Below are positions 1 through 4,277 of a DNA stretch of 6,854 nucleotides, one piece after another (positions within the stretch are counted from its first letter, which is position 1; every line of letters starts with the position of its first letter). The notes under the pieces were generated by a model, which saw only the letters and a list, made by a program, of their open reading frames with translations, was not told the origin of the DNA and did no database searches. The DNA comes from Savagea sp. (GTDB taxonomy: Bacteria > Bacillota > Bacilli > Bacillales_A > Planococcaceae). The stretch is from the NCBI GenBank assembly GCA_030152265.1, contig JASLHQ010000114.1, forward strand, positions 1 to 6,854, read 5' to 3'. The position numbers and the translations under genes are program-made.

Positions 1-125
1 AAGATGAGATTTCCCATTGTTTTAAACAAGTAAGATCCCTCAAAGATGATGAGGTAGATAGGTCTCGGGTGGAAGTGTGGCGACATACGGAGCTGAGAGA
101 TACTAATCGATCGAGGACTTAACCT
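1..125 (+). rRNA. 23S ribosomal RNA, 3' end (partial)
   Basis: This is the last part of domain VI of large-subunit rRNA; the gene begins upstream of the window. Recognisable conserved pieces are AAGATGAGATTTCCC at the very start, GGTCTCGGGTGGAAGTG in the middle and the terminal TAATCGATCGAGGACTTAACC. In Bacillus the mature RNA ends within or just after the final AACC, so the end is good to a few bases. It is followed by a 5S gene and tRNAs in the same direction, the usual rrn order. Confidence 0.96.
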
Positions 126-164
126 ATAAATACGTATGAAACAGTAATCGTTGTAGAAATGTTA

Positions 165-182
165 GTTTTATTCAGTTTTGAG
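165..182 (+). other. likely 23S processing-stalk strand in the 23S-5S spacer
   Basis: The spacer holds GTTTTATTCAGTTTTGAG about 40 bases after the 23S end. In Bacillus-type rrn operons the 16S-23S spacer just before 23S usually has the complementary sequence (of the CTCAAAACTGAATAAA kind). The two strands form the long stem that RNase III-type enzymes cut to release 23S. The partner lies outside this window, so the role is inferred from the resemblance alone. Confidence 0.5.
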
Positions 183-222
183 TGAGTGTGTTTAAAATAT
201 TGAAAAATAATTTAAGAAACAC

Positions 223-250
223 TTGCTAAAAGATAATTTTGTGTTATAAT
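223..250 (+). promoter_or_regulatory. sigma-A-type promoter P1 for 5S rRNA and tRNA cluster
   Basis: The -35 is TTGCTA (223-228) and the -10 is a consensus TATAAT (245-250), 16 bases apart, with the extended -10 dinucleotide TG at 242-243. Upstream (about 188-220) is a run of A and T tracts resembling an UP element, as expected of a strong stable-RNA promoter. The start site should fall near 257-258, about 17 bases before 5S. It would let 5S and the tRNAs be transcribed without the 16S-23S part. The prediction comes from sequence alone. Confidence 0.7.
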
Positions 251-274
251 AAATATTGTCTTTAAAAGAAAATA

Positions 275-391
275 GTCTGGTAGCGATGGCAAAGAGGTCA
301 CACCTGTTCCCATACCGAACACAGTAGTTAAGCTCTTTAGCGCCGATGGTAATTGGGGGTATCCCCCTGTGAGAGTAGGACGCCGCCAGTC
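275..391 (+). rRNA. rrf: 5S ribosomal RNA
   Basis: A complete 5S gene of about 117 nt. It carries the invariant loop sequence CCCATACCGAACAC near 309-322 and GAGAGTAGGACG near 371-382. Its ends (GTCTGG and CCAGTC) pair to form terminal helix I. It sits about 150 nt after the 23S end and only about 10 nt before the first tRNA, so it belongs to the same transcript as the tRNA cluster. Mature ends are placed by pairing and may be off by 1-2 nt; RNase M5 makes these cuts in Bacillus. Confidence 0.96.
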
Positions 392-401
392 TATTGCATA
401 C

Positions 402-477
402 GGAGGATTAGCTCAGCTGGGAGAGCACCTGCCTTACAAGCAGGGGGTCGGCGGTTCGATCCCGTCATCCTCCACCA
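402..477 (+). tRNA. tRNA-Val (anticodon UAC)
   Basis: A full cloverleaf with acceptor GGAGGAT paired to ATCCTCC, anticodon stem CCTGC/GCAGG, loop CTTACAA (anticodon 435-437) and encoded CCA at 475-477. It is the first tRNA after 5S. U34 lets it read GUA and, by wobble, other Val codons. Confidence 0.97.
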
Positions 478-485
478 TTTTTTGT

Positions 486-561
<76 letters not shown>

Positions 562-568
562 CTTTAAA

Positions 569-644
569 GAGCCATTAGCTCAGTCGGTAGAGCATCTGAC
601 TTTTAATCAGAGGGTCACAGGTTCGAATCCTGTATGGCTCACCA
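569..644 (+). tRNA. tRNA-Lys (anticodon UUU)
   Basis: Acceptor GAGCCAT pairs with ATGGCTC. The anticodon arm TCTGA-CTTTTAA-TCAGA gives UUU, reading AAA and AAG. CCA is encoded (642-644). The gap to the preceding tRNA is 7 nt. Confidence 0.97.
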
Positions 645-669
645 TTTTTCACGAAATGTCCGCAAGTAA

Positions 670-751
670 GCGGGTGTGGTGGAACTGGCAGACACGCTAG
701 ACTTAGGATCTAGTGCCTTCGGGCGTGGGGGTTCGACTCCCTTCACCCGCA
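670..751 (+). tRNA. tRNA-Leu (anticodon UAG), no encoded CCA
   Basis: A class II tRNA with a long variable arm (GCC-TTC-GGGC). Acceptor GCGGGTG pairs with CACCCGC, and the loop CTTAGGA carries anticodon UAG for CUN codons. After discriminator A751 the sequence continues TTG, so CCA is not encoded, unlike nearly all its neighbours. The 3' end must be made by tRNA nucleotidyltransferase, in Bacillus normally after an RNase Z cut. Confidence 0.96.
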
Positions 752-764
752 TTGTAATCATTTC

Positions 765-839
765 GCGGAAGTAGTTCAGTGGTAGAATACAACCTTGCCA
801 AGGTTGGGGTCGCGGGTTCGAATCCCGTCTTCCGCTCCA
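765..839 (+). tRNA. tRNA-Gly (anticodon GCC)
   Basis: Acceptor GCGGAAG pairs with CTTCCGC. The anticodon arm CAACC-TTGCCAA-GGTTG gives GCC, reading GGC and GGU. The discriminator is T836 and CCA is encoded. It is one of two glycine isoacceptors here; the UCC one is at 1842. Confidence 0.97.
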
Positions 840-846
840 TAATAGT

Positions 847-935
847 GCCGGGGTGGCGGAACTGGCAGACGCACAGGACTTAAAATCCTGCGGTAGGTGA
901 CTACCGTACCGGTTCGATTCCGGTTCTCGGCACCA
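847..935 (+). tRNA. tRNA-Leu (anticodon UAA)
   Basis: A class II tRNA of 89 nt with an extra arm (GGTAG-GTGA-CTACC). The anticodon arm CAGGA-CTTAAAA-TCCTG gives UAA, reading UUA and UUG. The acceptor GCCGGGG/TCTCGGC contains two G-U pairs. CCA is encoded, in contrast to the Leu-UAG gene 96 nt upstream. Confidence 0.97.
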
Positions 936-941
936 CTATTA

Positions 942-1018
942 GCGCCCGTAGCTCAATTGGATAGAGCGCTTGACTACGGATCAAGAGGTTAGGGGTTCGA
1001 CTCCTCTCGGGCGCGCCA
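942..1018 (+). tRNA. tRNA-Arg (anticodon ACG)
   Basis: Acceptor GCGCCCG pairs with CGGGCGC, with discriminator G1015 and encoded CCA. The anticodon arm CTTGA-CTACGGA-TCAAG gives ACG. A34 in this tRNA is deaminated to inosine by TadA in bacteria, allowing it to read CGU, CGC and CGA. Confidence 0.97.
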
Positions 1019-1038
1019 TTATATTTTCATAAAGAAGT

Positions 1039-1115
1039 CGGGAAGTAGCTCAGCTTGGTAGAGCACATGGTTTGGGACCATGGGGTCGCAGGTTCGAATC
1101 CTGTCTTCCCGACCA
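1039..1115 (+). tRNA. tRNA-Pro (anticodon UGG)
   Basis: Acceptor CGGGAAG pairs with CTTCCCG. The anticodon arm CATGG-TTTGGGA-CCATG gives UGG, reading CCN codons. CCA is encoded at 1113-1115. A 20-nt AT-rich linker separates it from tRNA-Arg. Confidence 0.97.
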
Positions 1116-1122
1116 TTATTTA

Positions 1123-1198
1123 GGGGCCTTAGCTCAGCTGGGAGAGCGCCTGCCTTGCACGCAGGAGGTCAGCGGTTCGATCCCGCTAGGCTCCACCA
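1123..1198 (+). tRNA. tRNA-Ala (anticodon UGC)
   Basis: Acceptor GGGGCCT pairs with AGGCTCC and includes a G-U pair, probably the G3-U70 identity element recognised by alanyl-tRNA synthetase. The anticodon arm CCTGC-CTTGCAC-GCAGG gives UGC. CCA is encoded at 1196-1198. A 41-nt linker with no convincing promoter follows. Confidence 0.97.
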
Positions 1199-1239
1199 TA
1201 TTTCAATTATAGTTTTCGTGGACAAACATATAAAATCTT

Positions 1240-1316
1240 GGCGGTGTAGCTCAGCTGGCTAGAGCGTACGGTTCATACCCGTGAGGTCGTGGGTTCGACT
1301 CCCTCCGCCGCTACCA
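1240..1316 (+). tRNA. tRNA-Met, elongator (anticodon CAU)
   Basis: The anticodon loop TTCATAC gives CAU. I call it elongator Met because the first acceptor pair can form (G-U), it lacks the three G-C pairs at the foot of the anticodon stem seen in initiators, and its sequence and position match my memory of the elongator Met gene in the B. subtilis cluster. The T stem GTGGG/CCCTC has a U-U opposition at its second pair. CCA is encoded. Confidence 0.92.
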
Positions 1317-1319
1317 AGA

Positions 1320-1396
1320 GGACCTTTAGCTCAGCTGGTTAGAGCAGACGGCTCATAACCGTCCGGTCGCAGGTTCGAGTCCTGCAAGGTCCACCA
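1320..1396 (+). tRNA. tRNA-Ile2 (anticodon CAU, lysidine-type)
   Basis: Acceptor GGACCTT pairs with AAGGTCC. The anticodon arm GACGG-CTCATAA-CCGTC gives CAU. Of the three CAU tRNAs in this cluster, this one has the sequence and position of the Bacillus isoleucine tRNA whose C34 is changed to lysidine by TilS so that it reads AUA. The assignment rests on that resemblance; from the anticodon alone it would be called Met. CCA is encoded. Confidence 0.87.
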
Positions 1397-1423
1397 AATT
1401 ATAATACATTTTTGTTAATACGT

Positions 1424-1516
1424 GGAGGAATACCCAAGCCCGGCTGAAGGGATCGGTCTTGAAAACCGACAGGGGTGTCAAAGCCCGCGGGGGTTCGAAT
1501 CCCTCTTCCTCCGCCA
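1424..1516 (+). tRNA. tRNA-Ser (anticodon UGA)
   Basis: A class II tRNA of 93 nt with a long variable arm. Acceptor GGAGGAA pairs with TTCCTCC. The anticodon arm TCGGT-CTTGAAA-ACCGA gives UGA for UCN codons. The discriminator is G1513 and CCA is encoded. It is the last tRNA before the internal promoter P2. Confidence 0.96.
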
Positions 1517-1534
1517 TTTTATTTTAAAAAATGG

Positions 1535-1563
1535 TTGCATAACAAAGAAAAGTATGGTATGAT
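1535..1563 (+). promoter_or_regulatory. sigma-A-type promoter P2 inside the tRNA cluster, before tRNA-fMet
   Basis: The -35 is TTGCAT (1535-1540) and the -10 is TATGAT (1558-1563), with a 17-base spacer and an extended -10 TG at 1555-1556. An A/T-tract stretch at 1517-1531 lies just upstream. The predicted start is near 1570-1571, giving about a 23-nt leader before tRNA-fMet. The 8 bases TATTGTCT at 1567-1574 are identical, at identical distance from the -10, to those after P1. It would drive fMet and the seven tRNAs after it. Confidence 0.68.
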
Positions 1564-1593
1564 AGTTATTGTCTGAAAAAGTTATAATATTAA

Positions 1594-1668
1594 CGCGGAG
1601 TGGAGCAGTGGCAGCTCGTCGGGCTCATAACCCGAAGGTCGCAGGTTCAAATCCTGCCTCCGCAACCA
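1594..1668 (+). tRNA. tRNA-fMet, initiator (anticodon CAU)
   Basis: Both initiator hallmarks are visible. The first acceptor position C1594 faces A1664 and cannot pair, which allows formylation. The anticodon stem TCGGG/CCCGA ends in three G-C pairs next to loop CTCATAA. CCA is encoded. At 75 nt it is two shorter than the usual 77, because the D loop is short (AGTGGCA). Confidence 0.97.
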
Positions 1669-1671
1669 ATA

Positions 1672-1747
1672 GGTCCCGTAGTGTAGCGGTTAACATGCCT
1701 GCCTGTCACGCAGGAGATCGCGGGTTCGATTCCCGTCGGGACCGCCA
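1672..1747 (+). tRNA. tRNA-Asp (anticodon GUC)
   Basis: Acceptor GGTCCCG pairs with CGGGACC, with discriminator G1744 (an Asp identity base) and encoded CCA. The anticodon arm CCTGC-CTGTCAC-GCAGG gives GUC, reading GAC and GAU. It lies 3 nt after tRNA-fMet. Confidence 0.97.
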
Positions 1748-1758
1748 TTTTTACAAAT

Positions 1759-1834
1759 GGTTCAGTAGCTCAGTCGGTAGAGCAAAGGACTGAAAATCCT
1801 TGTGTCGGCGGTTCGATTCCGTCCTGAACCACCA
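1759..1834 (+). tRNA. tRNA-Phe (anticodon GAA)
   Basis: Acceptor GGTTCAG pairs with CTGAACC. The anticodon arm AAGGA-CTGAAAA-TCCTT gives GAA, reading UUC and UUU. CCA is encoded at 1832-1834. In the B. subtilis cluster, as I remember it, tRNA-His follows Phe; here tRNA-Gly follows directly. Confidence 0.97.
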
Positions 1835-1841
1835 TATGTAT

Positions 1842-1915
1842 GCGGGTGTAGTTTAGTGGTAAAACCTCAGCCTTCCAAGCTGATGATGTGAGTTCGATTC
1901 TCATCACCCGCTCCA
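1842..1915 (+). tRNA. tRNA-Gly (anticodon UCC)
   Basis: A short 74-nt tRNA. Acceptor GCGGGTG pairs with CACCCGC. The anticodon arm CTCAG-CCTTCCAAG-CTGA region gives UCC for GGA/GGG. The discriminator is T1912 and CCA is encoded. With the GCC isoacceptor at 765 it covers all glycine codons. Confidence 0.96.
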
Positions 1916-1918
1916 AAT

Positions 1919-1995
<77 letters not shown>

Positions 1996-2009
1996 TTTGT
2001 TTATATGAA

Positions 2010-2084
2010 TCCGCAGTAGCTCAGTGGTAGAGCAATCGGCTGTTAACCGATCGGTCGCAAGTTCGAGCCTTGCCTGCGGAGCCA
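2010..2084 (+). tRNA. tRNA-Asn (anticodon GUU)
   Basis: Acceptor TCCGCAG pairs with CTGCGGA, with discriminator G2081 and encoded CCA. The anticodon arm ATCGG-CTGTTAA-CCGAT gives GUU, reading AAC and AAU. Confidence 0.97.
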
Positions 2085-2090
2085 TTATTT

Positions 2091-2180
2091 GGGGAAGTAC
2101 TCAAGTGGTGAAGAGGTACCCCTGCTAAGGGTATAGGTCGCTAACGCGGCGCGAGGGTTCAAATCCCTCCTTCTCCGCCA
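2091..2180 (+). tRNA. tRNA-Ser (anticodon GCU)
   Basis: A class II tRNA of 90 nt with a long variable arm. Acceptor GGGGAAG pairs with CTTCTCC, with one G-U pair. The anticodon arm TACCC-CTGCTAA-GGGTA gives GCU, reading AGC and AGU. The discriminator is G2177 and CCA is encoded. Confidence 0.96.
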
Positions 2181-2190
2181 GATAAATATT

Positions 2191-2262
2191 GGCCCCTTGG
2201 TCAAGCGGTTAAGACACCGCCCTTTCACGGCGGTAACACGGGTTCGAGTCCCGTAGGGGTCA
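2191..2262 (+). tRNA. tRNA-Glu (anticodon UUC), no encoded CCA
   Basis: Acceptor GGCCCCT pairs with AGGGGTC, with one G-U pair. The anticodon arm CCGCC-CTTTCAC-GGCGG gives UUC, reading GAA and GAG. Discriminator A2262 is followed by TCC, so CCA must be added after transcription. It is the last tRNA; the terminator stem begins only 5 nt later. Confidence 0.96.
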
Positions 2263-2267
2263 TCCTT

Positions 2268-2304
2268 AAAAGTATCTTACGAATATTCGTAAGATACTTT
2301 TTTT
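2268..2304 (+). terminator. rho-independent terminator of the rRNA-tRNA unit
   Basis: The left arm 2268-2284 and right arm 2285-2301 form a perfect 17-base inverted repeat centred between 2284 and 2285 (core GAATATTC), followed by T through 2304. The T run starts within the stem at 2298. It lies 5 nt after tRNA-Glu. Read on the minus strand it also ends in a short T run, so it may stop transcripts from the LytTR gene too. Confidence 0.93.
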
Positions 2305-2508
2305 ATTGTATCGTAAAACGATTCGTATTCATTTTTCGTAAAAGAGTGAATTTGTAAAATCATGAAGCTGTTTCAAGTGGCTTTCCATAATACTATTGAA
2401 AATGACTCGATTGAATTCCTCTTTCATTCCAAGTAGAGGAAGTGATCTAGTCTAGCTTTGTGTATCTAAGCAATCTAAAAGAGGTTCTTAGCCATTCCCT
2501 CAAATCAA
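2305..2508. other. AT-rich intergenic stretch without a supported gene
   Basis: I see no RNA gene, promoter or convincing coding sequence here. The motif TCGTAA or a near copy recurs around 2288, 2311, 2323 and 2336, apparently echoing the terminator palindrome. A minus-strand frame at 2427-2329 could encode 32 residues beginning MKEEFNRVIFNS, but it has no ribosome binding site, so it is not called as a gene. The stretch lies between the tRNA terminator and the 3' end of the truncated AgrA-like gene. Confidence 0.5.
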
Positions 2509-2997
2509 TCATATTTTGGATTGGAACTTTTTCAGTAATCCTCTTAATAACCTGCTGGACGCCACACAAGTCGAACCATTCGCCATTGTAAGAAGTCGTT
2601 CGCTCGTGTCAATCTCTTCTATATGTTTTACATTCACGATACAACCTTTATGGCAACGGTAAAAATACTCGCTCAGATTTTCATAATCTTTTAATCGGCC
2701 AGGGAATTCAATTTGTTCATTGTGTAAATGAAGGACGAGCTTATGCGGATTCGGCGAAGCCTCAAAAAAGTAAATCGCATCATGGTCGATATTGCGAATC
2801 CGAGAACCCATTTTTATTTGAACGACGTTGACATCGGCGCCGTTCCCTATTTGTAAATAACGTTTATGTGCTTCTTTTAACACGTCTAATACTTTATTTT
2901 CCCATGTATTTACTTCATCTTTAATAATAAAATCTAATGCAGTGGAGCCAGTATAGGTGTATGTACAGACACGACTTAATATTTTTGTGTACAACAT
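2509..2997 (-). CDS. LytTR-domain protein, probable receiver-less remnant of an AgrA-type response regulator
   Basis: The 162-residue product matches only the C-terminal two thirds of AgrA (about 240 residues). Residues ~12-28, containing ALDFIIKDE, match the end of the AgrA receiver (S. aureus AAMDFIFKDD). A short helical linker follows, then a LytTR DNA-binding domain at about 60-158. In it YFFEASPNPHKL, QIEFPGRLKD, YRCHKGCIVN and CVASSRLLR are family hallmarks. His85 and Arg149 correspond to DNA-contacting residues of S. aureus AgrA, while the third contact (Asn201) is Lys117. Both cysteines of the AgrA redox pair align (Cys115, Cys144). The phosphoacceptor half is missing: an in-frame TGA lies 5 codons before ATG2997, and no Shine-Dalgarno or agrB/D/C gene is visible. 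Most likely a decaying gene; a free-standing LytTR regulator is possible. The family call is firm, function is doubtful. Confidence 0.75.
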   Translation of the reverse strand: MLYTKILSRVCTYTYTGSTALDFIIKDEVNTWENKVLDVLKEAHKRYLQIGNGADVNVVQIKMGSRIRNIDHDAIYFFEASPNPHKLVLHLHNEQIEFPGRLKDYENLSEYFYRCHKGCIVNVKHIEEIDTSERLLTMANGSTCVASSRLLRGLLKKFQSKI

Positions 2998-3133
2998 ATT
3001 GACATAGATTCAGTATTTAAATTATTTTCACTTTTTTAAATTAGGAAGTGATAGTAAATCATTTTATGAAAATTTGAATAGTAGACAGTTAAACAAAAAT
3101 GAAAAGAGTCCATCGGATGATGTCGTATTCTAT

Positions 3134-3171
3134 AAAAAATCCACCTTTCGAGGAATGAAGGTGGATTTTTT
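3134..3171 (-). terminator. rho-independent terminator of menA (symmetrical, probably bidirectional)
   Basis: Arms 3134-3147 and 3158-3171 pair perfectly around CCACCTT/AAGGTGG and are flanked by A and T runs on both sides. On the minus strand the hairpin starts 3 nt after the menA stop codon and ends in a run of six or more T. The same structure works on the plus strand. It separates menA from the LytTR remnant downstream, so the two are not one operon. Confidence 0.92.
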
Positions 3172-3174
3172 ATA

Positions 3175-4089
3175 TTAGGAAAGTGCGAATTGAATGAGTA
3201 GAGCAAGCCCGAGAGATGTAGCGAACAATGTATTCGTTACACCTGTGTTTTTCATCGCAGGCATCACTTCTAATGGATTTTCTGATTGCTTAAATGTACG
3301 TACTGCTTTGATTGGTTTTGGAATGGTGAGTAAGACGATCAGTGCCCATGGTGTCACATGTTGCGATAGAACGAGTGCGATGACCCAAATGTAAGATAGT
3401 GCGAAAAGTGTTGCGTATACACGCACTGCATTTTCTCGTCCGATTAAAATCGCCATCGTTTTACGTCCGCCTTTCGTATCTTGTACGATGTCCCGAATAT
3501 TGTTCGCTAACATAATGTTCGCTACGAGGAACATGCTCGGAACGGATAGAAGGATGGCATCTGTCGTCACTTCACCTGTTTGAATGAAATATGAAATGAG
3601 CACGAGTAACATTCCCATAACGAAACCTGAAACAACTTCACCAAATGGCGTGTAAGCGATTGGGAAAGGACCTCCCGTATAAAAGTATCCAATCGCCATT
3701 GAAACAATTCCAACGACTGCCAGCCACCAAGAAGTTTGGACGATAATATAAATTCCGATTAAAAGGGCAATGGCATAAAAGACGAGCGCTAATTGTAGAA
3801 CGGTTTTAGGCTGAATGCCGTTTCGGACAATTGTACCACCGATTCCAACGGACTTTTCATTATCGAGTCCGAGTTTGAAATCGTAATATTCATTGAACAT
3901 ATTCGTCGCACTTTGAATGAGTAAACTTGCGATGAGCATCGCGATAAAAAGGCCTGTATGAAAATGACCGTCTCGTAGAGCGATCATCGTCCCTAAAAAG
4001 ACAGGGGCAAATGAGGCTGTCAATGTATGAGGACGTGTTAATTTCCACCAAATGCGCCAACCTTCATCTTTTTGTAATTGTTCGTGCAC
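3175..4089 (-). CDS. menA: 1,4-dihydroxy-2-naphthoate polyprenyltransferase (MenA)
   Basis: MenA is the integral-membrane enzyme that joins a polyprenyl chain to 1,4-dihydroxy-2-naphthoate, with loss of CO2 and pyrophosphate, to give demethylmenaquinone. The 304-residue product has the usual family length. Both UbiA-superfamily metal/diphosphate motifs are present: N66-x3-D70-x5-D76 in the first, and N196-x3-D200-x3-D204 in the second. The N-terminal WWKLTRPHTL segment and GGTIVRNG (84-91) are typical of MenA. About nine hydrophobic helices fit the fold (for example 45-62, 97-118, 120-138, 152-170, 178-195, 224-244, 284-303). The start is GTG at 4089, chosen because AAGGAGAG (4096-4103) lies 6 nt upstream. 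It is divergent from menF, with its own promoter and terminator. Confidence 0.96.
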   Translation of the reverse strand: MHEQLQKDEGWRIWWKLTRPHTLTASFAPVFLGTMIALRDGHFHTGLFIAMLIASLLIQSATNMFNEYYDFKLGLDNEKSVGIGGTIVRNGIQPKTVLQLALVFYAIALLIGIYIIVQTSWWLAVVGIVSMAIGYFYTGGPFPIAYTPFGEVVSGFVMGMLLVLISYFIQTGEVTTDAILLSVPSMFLVANIMLANNIRDIVQDTKGGRKTMAILIGRENAVRVYATLFALSYIWVIALVLSQHVTPWALIVLLTIPKPIKAVRTFKQSENPLEVMPAMKNTGVTNTLFATSLGLALLIQFALS

Positions 4090-4124
4090 GTTATTCTCTC
4101 CTTCATGAAAAATGATTCCTTTCT

Positions 4125-4154
4125 ATTGTACTGTATATTACGAAAAAGTGTCAC
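4125..4154 (-). promoter_or_regulatory. predicted menA promoter
   Basis: On the minus strand, -35 GTGACA (4149-4154) and -10 TACAAT (4125-4130) are 18 bases apart, each one base off consensus. The start would fall near 4118, giving about a 30-nt leader with the menA ribosome binding site. Its -35 is 17 bp from the -35 of the divergent menF promoter. Confidence 0.6.
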
Positions 4155-4171
4155 TGCCTCGCCTCGTTTTT

Positions 4172-4200
4172 TTGATAAAGTCATCCGTTGGCGGTATAAT
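4172..4200 (+). promoter_or_regulatory. predicted menF-menD promoter
   Basis: TTGATA (4172-4177) and a perfect TATAAT (4195-4200) are separated by the optimal 17 bases, a good sigma-A promoter. The predicted start near 4207 gives a leader of about 70 nt. A seven-T tract (4167-4173) and a tandem GCCTC repeat (4156-4165) lie between it and the menA -35. Confidence 0.75.
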
Positions 4201-4241
4201 TTGAATGTAGCGTAATCGAACGTCATGATTAAAAAGTGAAA

Positions 4242-4260
4242 GCTTTCTACATCAGAAAGC
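4242..4260 (+). promoter_or_regulatory. hairpin in the menF leader
   Basis: GCTTTCT (4242-4248) and AGAAAGC (4254-4260) form a perfect 7-bp stem with the 5-base loop ACATC. The stem ends 5 nt before the GGAGG of menF. It has no T run after it, so it is not a terminator. It could stabilise the 5' end or influence ribosome access. I do not recognise it as a known riboswitch. Confidence 0.5.
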
Positions 4261-4277
4261 AGTACGGAGGGAACCTA

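Noticed and set aside
1080..1262. Open frame of 60 codons across tRNA-Pro, Ala and Met
   Set aside because: It lies entirely on tRNA genes; the product has the familiar look of translated T arms and has no ribosome binding site.
1400..1405. TATAAT in the linker before tRNA-Ser(UGA)
   Set aside because: No -35 element at a workable distance, as the position falls in the tRNA-Ile2 T arm, and there is no extended -10.
1514..1534. Weak inverted repeat CCATTTT...AAAATGG after tRNA-Ser(UGA) as a terminator
   Set aside because: The stem is short and AT-rich, shares the CCA of the tRNA, and has no T run after it.
1583..1588. TATAAT just before tRNA-fMet
   Set aside because: A start from it would fall at the first bases of the mature tRNA and no -35 fits; P2 upstream explains the linker better.
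1569..1793. Open frame of 74 codons across tRNA-fMet, Asp and Phe
   Set aside because: Translation of tRNA sequence; it begins at the P2 start region and has no coding support.
3194..3394. Plus-strand frame inside menA
   Set aside because: Shadow of the menA coding strand with no start signal; menA is clearly the real gene.
4038..4226. Minus-strand frame of 62 codons upstream of and overlapping the menA start
   Set aside because: It covers the divergent promoter region, lacks a ribosome binding site, and overlaps the menA start in another frame.
4236..4277. Upstream GTG giving a 14-residue longer MenF
   Set aside because: No ribosome binding site; the extra codons read through the leader hairpin and GGAGG, and the extension does not look like a MenF N terminus.
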